A stretch of 64,000 bases of DNA from assembly GCF_024178315.1 (NCBI RefSeq), contig NZ_JAMZIK010000009.1:39318-103317 (forward strand), given 5' to 3'. The translations under genes were made by a program, and so were the position numbers. Below the pieces are notes generated by a model. That model worked only from the letters and a program-made list of their open reading frames with translations. It was not told the DNA's origin and ran no database searches. This DNA is from Siccirubricoccus soli. Its GTDB lineage: Bacteria; Pseudomonadota; Alphaproteobacteria; Acetobacterales; Acetobacteraceae. This document shows positions 61,248 through 64,000 of the stretch, piece after piece. Each line of letters begins with the position of its first letter. Position 1 is the stretch's first letter.

Positions 61248-62240
61248 ATGCTGCATCGCCGCACGCTGCTGGCCGCCGCGCCCGCCCTGCTTGCCGCCCC
61301 GGCGCTCCGGGCGCAGGACGCCAACTGGCCCAACCGCACCATTCGCCTCGTCGTCCCCTTCACCCCGGCCGGCACCACGGACATCGCCGCCCGCATCCTC
61401 GCGGAGCGGCTGACCCACCGCCTCGGCCAGCATGTGGTGGTGGAGAACCGGGCGGGCGCCGGCGGCAATGTCGGCTCCGACTTCGTGGCGAAGAGCGAGC
61501 CGGACGGCTACACGCTGCTGATGGCCACCGTCTCCTCCGGCGGCATCAATTACAGCCTCTATGGCAGCAGGATGCCCTACAAGCCGGAGGACCTGGCGGC
61601 CTGCGGCCTGATGCTGCAGGTGCCGAACCTGATCTTCGTCACCAACAGCCTGCCGGTCCGCACGCTGAAGGAGCTGGTGGACTACGCCCGCGCCAATCCC
61701 GGCAAGCTGAACAATGGCAGCTCCGGCGCCGGCACCTCCCTGCACCTGACCGGGGAGCTGCTGAAGACCGTCGCCGGCATCCAGATGCAGCACGTCCCCT
61801 TCCGCGGCGCCGGCCCGATGCTGCAGGAGGTGATCGCGGGACGAATCGAGGTGGCGGTCGACAATCTGCCCTCCGTCATCGGCCATATCCGGGACGGGCG
61901 GCTGCGGCCCCTGGCGGTGACGACGAAGCAGCGCACCCCCGCCTTGCCGGATGTGCCCACCACCGCCGAGGCCGGCTTCCCAGATGTGGAGGCGACGGCC
62001 TGGTTCGGCATCCAGGTCCCCGCCCGCACCCCGCGCCCGATCATCGAAAGGCTGGGCCGGGAGATCGACGCGGCGGTGAAGGAGCCGGAGACCAAGGCGA
62101 AGATCGCCGATCTCGGCGGCATGCCGCCGGGGCTGACGCCGGATGGCGGCACCTCGCCCGAGACCTTCGAGGCCTTCATCAAGGCCGAGATCGCCAAATG
62201 GGGCGAAGTGGTGCGCAAATCCGGCGCCACGGTGGAATAG
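61248..62240 (+). CDS. TctC/Bug family periplasmic solute receptor
   Basis: A 330-residue Bug receptor. The leader is MLHRRTLLAAAPALLAAPALRAQDA. WPNRTIRLVVPFTPAGTTDIAARILAERL and GQHVVVENRAGAGGNVGSDFVAKSEPDGYTLL are canonical. GGGAG lies at 61231-61235. It is followed after 5 nt by another receptor that it resembles closely throughout (for example NYSLYGSRMPYKPEDLAA against NFAVYGDRMPYKPQDLAA), which points to tandem duplication. The same frame is open from 59670, but the protein begins here. Confidence 0.93.
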   Translation: MLHRRTLLAAAPALLAAPALRAQDANWPNRTIRLVVPFTPAGTTDIAARILAERLTHRLGQHVVVENRAGAGGNVGSDFVAKSEPDGYTLLMATVSSGGINYSLYGSRMPYKPEDLAACGLMLQVPNLIFVTNSLPVRTLKELVDYARANPGKLNNGSSGAGTSLHLTGELLKTVAGIQMQHVPFRGAGPMLQEVIAGRIEVAVDNLPSVIGHIRDGRLRPLAVTTKQRTPALPDVPTTAEAGFPDVEATAWFGIQVPARTPRPIIERLGREIDAAVKEPETKAKIADLGGMPPGLTPDGGTSPETFEAFIKAEIAKWGEVVRKSGATVE

Positions 62241-62245
62241 CCGCC

Positions 62246-63226
62246 ATGCACCGCCGCCCCCTGCTTGCCGCGCTGCTCGCCGCCCCCGCCATGGCGCGGG
62301 CACAGGAGGGGTGGCCGCAGCGGCCGCTCCGCCTCGTCATCCCCTTCACCCCGGCCGGGACCACCGACCTCACCGGGCGGTTGGCGGCGGAGGCGCTCGG
62401 GCCGCGCCTCGGCCAGCCCGCGGTGGTGGAGAACCGGCCCGGCGCTGGCGGCAATGTTGGCGGCGAGTTCGTCGCCCGGGCGGAGCCGGATGGCTACACC
62501 CTGCTGCTGACCACCATCGGCACCGGCGCCATCAACTTCGCCGTCTATGGCGACCGCATGCCCTACAAGCCGCAGGACCTGGCGGCGGTCGGCATGCTGA
62601 TCCGGGTGCCCAATGTGCTGCTGGTGCCGCCCGACAGCCCGGCGAAGACCGTGGCCGAGCTGGTGGCGCTGGCCAGGACGCGGCCGGGCGGGCTGAATTA
62701 CGGCACCGCGGGCATCGGCTCCTCTCCGCATGTCTGCGGCGAGCTGTTCAAGATGATGACCGGGGCACCGCTGACCCATGTGCCCTATCGCGGCAGCGCG
62801 CCCATGCTGACGGAGCTGATGGCCGGGCGGGTGGATGTGGGGATGGACAACATCCCCTCTGCCCTGGCCTTCGTGAAGGATGGGAAGCTCAGGGCGCTGG
62901 CCACCACCGGCGCCGCCCGCAGCCCGGTGCTGCCGGATGCGCCGACCCTGGACGAGGCGGGGGTGAAGGGCTTCGAGGCCACGGCCTGGTTCGGCATCCT
63001 CGCCCCGGCGGCGACGCCCGCCCCGGTGCTGCAGCGGCTGGGGCGGGAGGTGGATGCGGTGGCGCGCGACCCCGCCTTCCGCACCCGCATGGCGGCGCTG
63101 GGCGGCGAGAAGCCGGCGCTGACGCCGGAGGGCGGCACCTCGCCCGAGACCTTCGCCAGCTTCATGGCGGCCGAGCGGGAGAAATGGGCCGAGGTGGTGC
63201 GGCGGAGCGGGGCGAAGGTGGATTAG
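62246..63226 (+). CDS. TctC/Bug family periplasmic solute receptor
   Basis: A 326-residue Bug receptor. The leader is MHRRPLLAALLAAPAMARAQEG. PLRLVIPFTPAGTTDLTGRLAAEAL and GQPAVVENRPGAGGNVGGEFVARAEPDGYTLL are the family motifs. It starts 5 nt after the previous receptor, so the two are certainly one message. It is probably a duplicate of it, with a different ligand pocket (GTGAINFAVYGD). Confidence 0.93.
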   Translation: MHRRPLLAALLAAPAMARAQEGWPQRPLRLVIPFTPAGTTDLTGRLAAEALGPRLGQPAVVENRPGAGGNVGGEFVARAEPDGYTLLLTTIGTGAINFAVYGDRMPYKPQDLAAVGMLIRVPNVLLVPPDSPAKTVAELVALARTRPGGLNYGTAGIGSSPHVCGELFKMMTGAPLTHVPYRGSAPMLTELMAGRVDVGMDNIPSALAFVKDGKLRALATTGAARSPVLPDAPTLDEAGVKGFEATAWFGILAPAATPAPVLQRLGREVDAVARDPAFRTRMAALGGEKPALTPEGGTSPETFASFMAAEREKWAEVVRRSGAKVD

Positions 63227-63319
63227 CCGCCGCCCGCCAGACCGCCGCGCGGCTTTGGGGAATCCCGGATTCGCCCCATTCCGGAAATCCCGCACCCTCC
63301 TCCGCGAAGGGCCGCGGGT

Positions 63320-63344
63320 GGGGCAGGCACGCCTGGCCTGCCCC
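63320..63344. terminator. Hairpin after the tandem TctC pair
   Basis: GGGGCAGGC (63320-63328) pairs perfectly with GCCTGCCCC (63336-63344), 7-nt loop. It lies in the 293-nt gap 63227-63519, which has no gene, and probably ends the message of the pair before the next receptor's own promoter. Confidence 0.45.
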
Positions 63345-63519
63345 AGCATGAGCCGCTGAAGGGCTGCGCCGCCGCGGCGTCCATGCCAGGGCGAGCCAGC
63401 GCCCGGCCCGGCCTCGGCCAGCCTCCCGCAGCCAAGGCTTGTCCCTGGCCCCGCGCCACGTCCAGACTTCCCGCCAAGCGCGCGGCCCGCCGAGGTCAGC
63501 GACGCAAGGGAGGACTGCC

Positions 63520-64000
63520 ATGAAGCTGCCCCGCCGCGCCCTGCTCGCCTTGCCGCTCGCCAGCCCGGCCCTGGCGCAGCCCGCCTGGCCGGCGCGGCCG
63601 ATCCGCCTCGTGGTCGGCTACCCGCCCGCCGGCACCACGGACATCGCCGCCCGGCTGGCTGCGGAGCGGCTGGCGCCGCTGCTCGGCCAGCCGGTGCTGG
63701 TGGAGAACCGCCCCGGCGCCACCGGCAACATCGCCGCCGAGCTGGTCGCCCGCTCGGAGCCGGATGGCTACACGCTGGTGACGAGCAACATCGCCACCAC
63801 GGCCATCAACTACTCCCTGTTCGGCGACCGCATGCCGGTGAAGCCGGACGATTTCGCCGCCATCGGCCTGCTGACCACGGTGCCGAACCTGATCTTCGTC
63901 CACCCCTCCACCCCGGCGCGGAACGTGGCGGAGCTGGTGGCGCTGGCCCGGGCACGGCCGGGGCAGATGAACTATGGCAGCGCCGGCAGCGGCGGCTCCC
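63520..64000 (+). CDS. TctC/Bug family periplasmic solute receptor (cut by the window end)
   Basis: The first 160 residues of a Bug receptor. The leader is MKLPRRALLALPLASPALAQP. WPARPIRLVVGYPPAGTTDIAARLAAERL and GQPVLVENRPGATGNIAAELVARSEPDGYTLV follow, then NYSLFGDRMPVKPDDFAAIG, similar to the two preceding receptors. GGGAGGA before the ATG supports the start. The frame is open to the window end. Confidence 0.92.
   Translation, partial: MKLPRRALLALPLASPALAQPAWPARPIRLVVGYPPAGTTDIAARLAAERLAPLLGQPVLVENRPGATGNIAAELVARSEPDGYTLVTSNIATTAINYSLFGDRMPVKPDDFAAIGLLTTVPNLIFVHPSTPARNVAELVALARARPGQMNYGSAGSGGS

Noticed and set aside
59670..62240. Single 856-codon open frame joining the Gfo/Idh oxidoreductase start to the TctC gene
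   Set aside because: The middle part encodes only Arg/Ala/Gly-rich nonsense. The real oxidoreductase continues in the next frame, and the receptor starts with its own signal peptide at 61248. Open frames are common by chance at this GC content.

Overview
The window is a very GC-rich stretch of an alphaproteobacterial chromosome. The markers are a CtrA cell-cycle regulator beside flagellar fliI/fliJ, an acpXL-to-lpxXL cluster for very-long-chain lipid A acyl chains, an NdvA-type glucan exporter, and several orphan TctC (Bug) solute receptors. Together these fit a Rhodospirillales member, most likely a Roseomonas-like Acetobacteraceae. That placement is an inference from gene content, not from a search. 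I saw no tRNA, rRNA, CRISPR array, complete insertion sequence or prophage.

Layout. 0-5.2 kb: the tail of a 3-hydroxyisobutyrate dehydrogenase-type gene, a metallo-beta-lactamase-fold hydrolase, a VOC protein, and two MarR modules (MarR/SDR and MarR/MFS) with candidate operators. 5.3-10.5 kb: the six-gene lipid A VLCFA cluster (acpXL, fabZXL, two ketosynthase-like genes, adh2XL, lpxXL), followed by panE. 12-15 kb: an HWE-family sensor kinase and a hydroxyacid dehydrogenase. 15-17.5 kb: oxyR divergent from a catalase, with a recognisable OxyR operator. 17.6-21.8 kb: phoD, then an Lrp-type regulator divergent from a phhA-hpd phenylalanine/tyrosine catabolic operon. 22-30.3 kb: fliJ-fliI divergent from ctrA, then a five-gene chemotaxis operon (cheA-W-Y-B-R) whose CheA carries its own receiver domain. 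30.6-43 kb: transporters, lipoamide dehydrogenase, an orphan D12-class adenine methyltransferase, small membrane or periplasmic proteins, an FMN monooxygenase divergent from a TctC receptor, and MarC. 43-54 kb: MgtC, a GMC oxidoreductase, the glucan synthase MdoH, methyltransferases, a third MarR module, an orphan UgpB, and diaminopropionate ammonia-lyase divergent from a DenD-like dehydrogenase. 54-58 kb: obgE, rpmA, rplU and ndvA. 58-64 kb: four TctC receptors and a frameshifted Tat-exported Gfo/Idh/MocA oxidoreductase.

The least expected content is intergenic. Family A is a roughly 130-bp repeat whose first bases are the stop codon of the upstream gene in all four copies (11502, 42940, 53942, 59457). 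One copy is interrupted by a roughly 155-bp element with inverted ends that resembles a MITE. Family B is a roughly 105-bp, two-hairpin repeat with two copies (11742-11852 and 48247-48352) whose stems stay paired although their sequences differ. A third palindrome type sits between two convergent gene pairs (17508, 21927). I also found candidate operators for OxyR, three MarR proteins and an Lrp regulator.

All calls were made by eye from the sequence. Starts were picked from ribosome binding sites, overlaps and family lengths, and they are less certain than stops.
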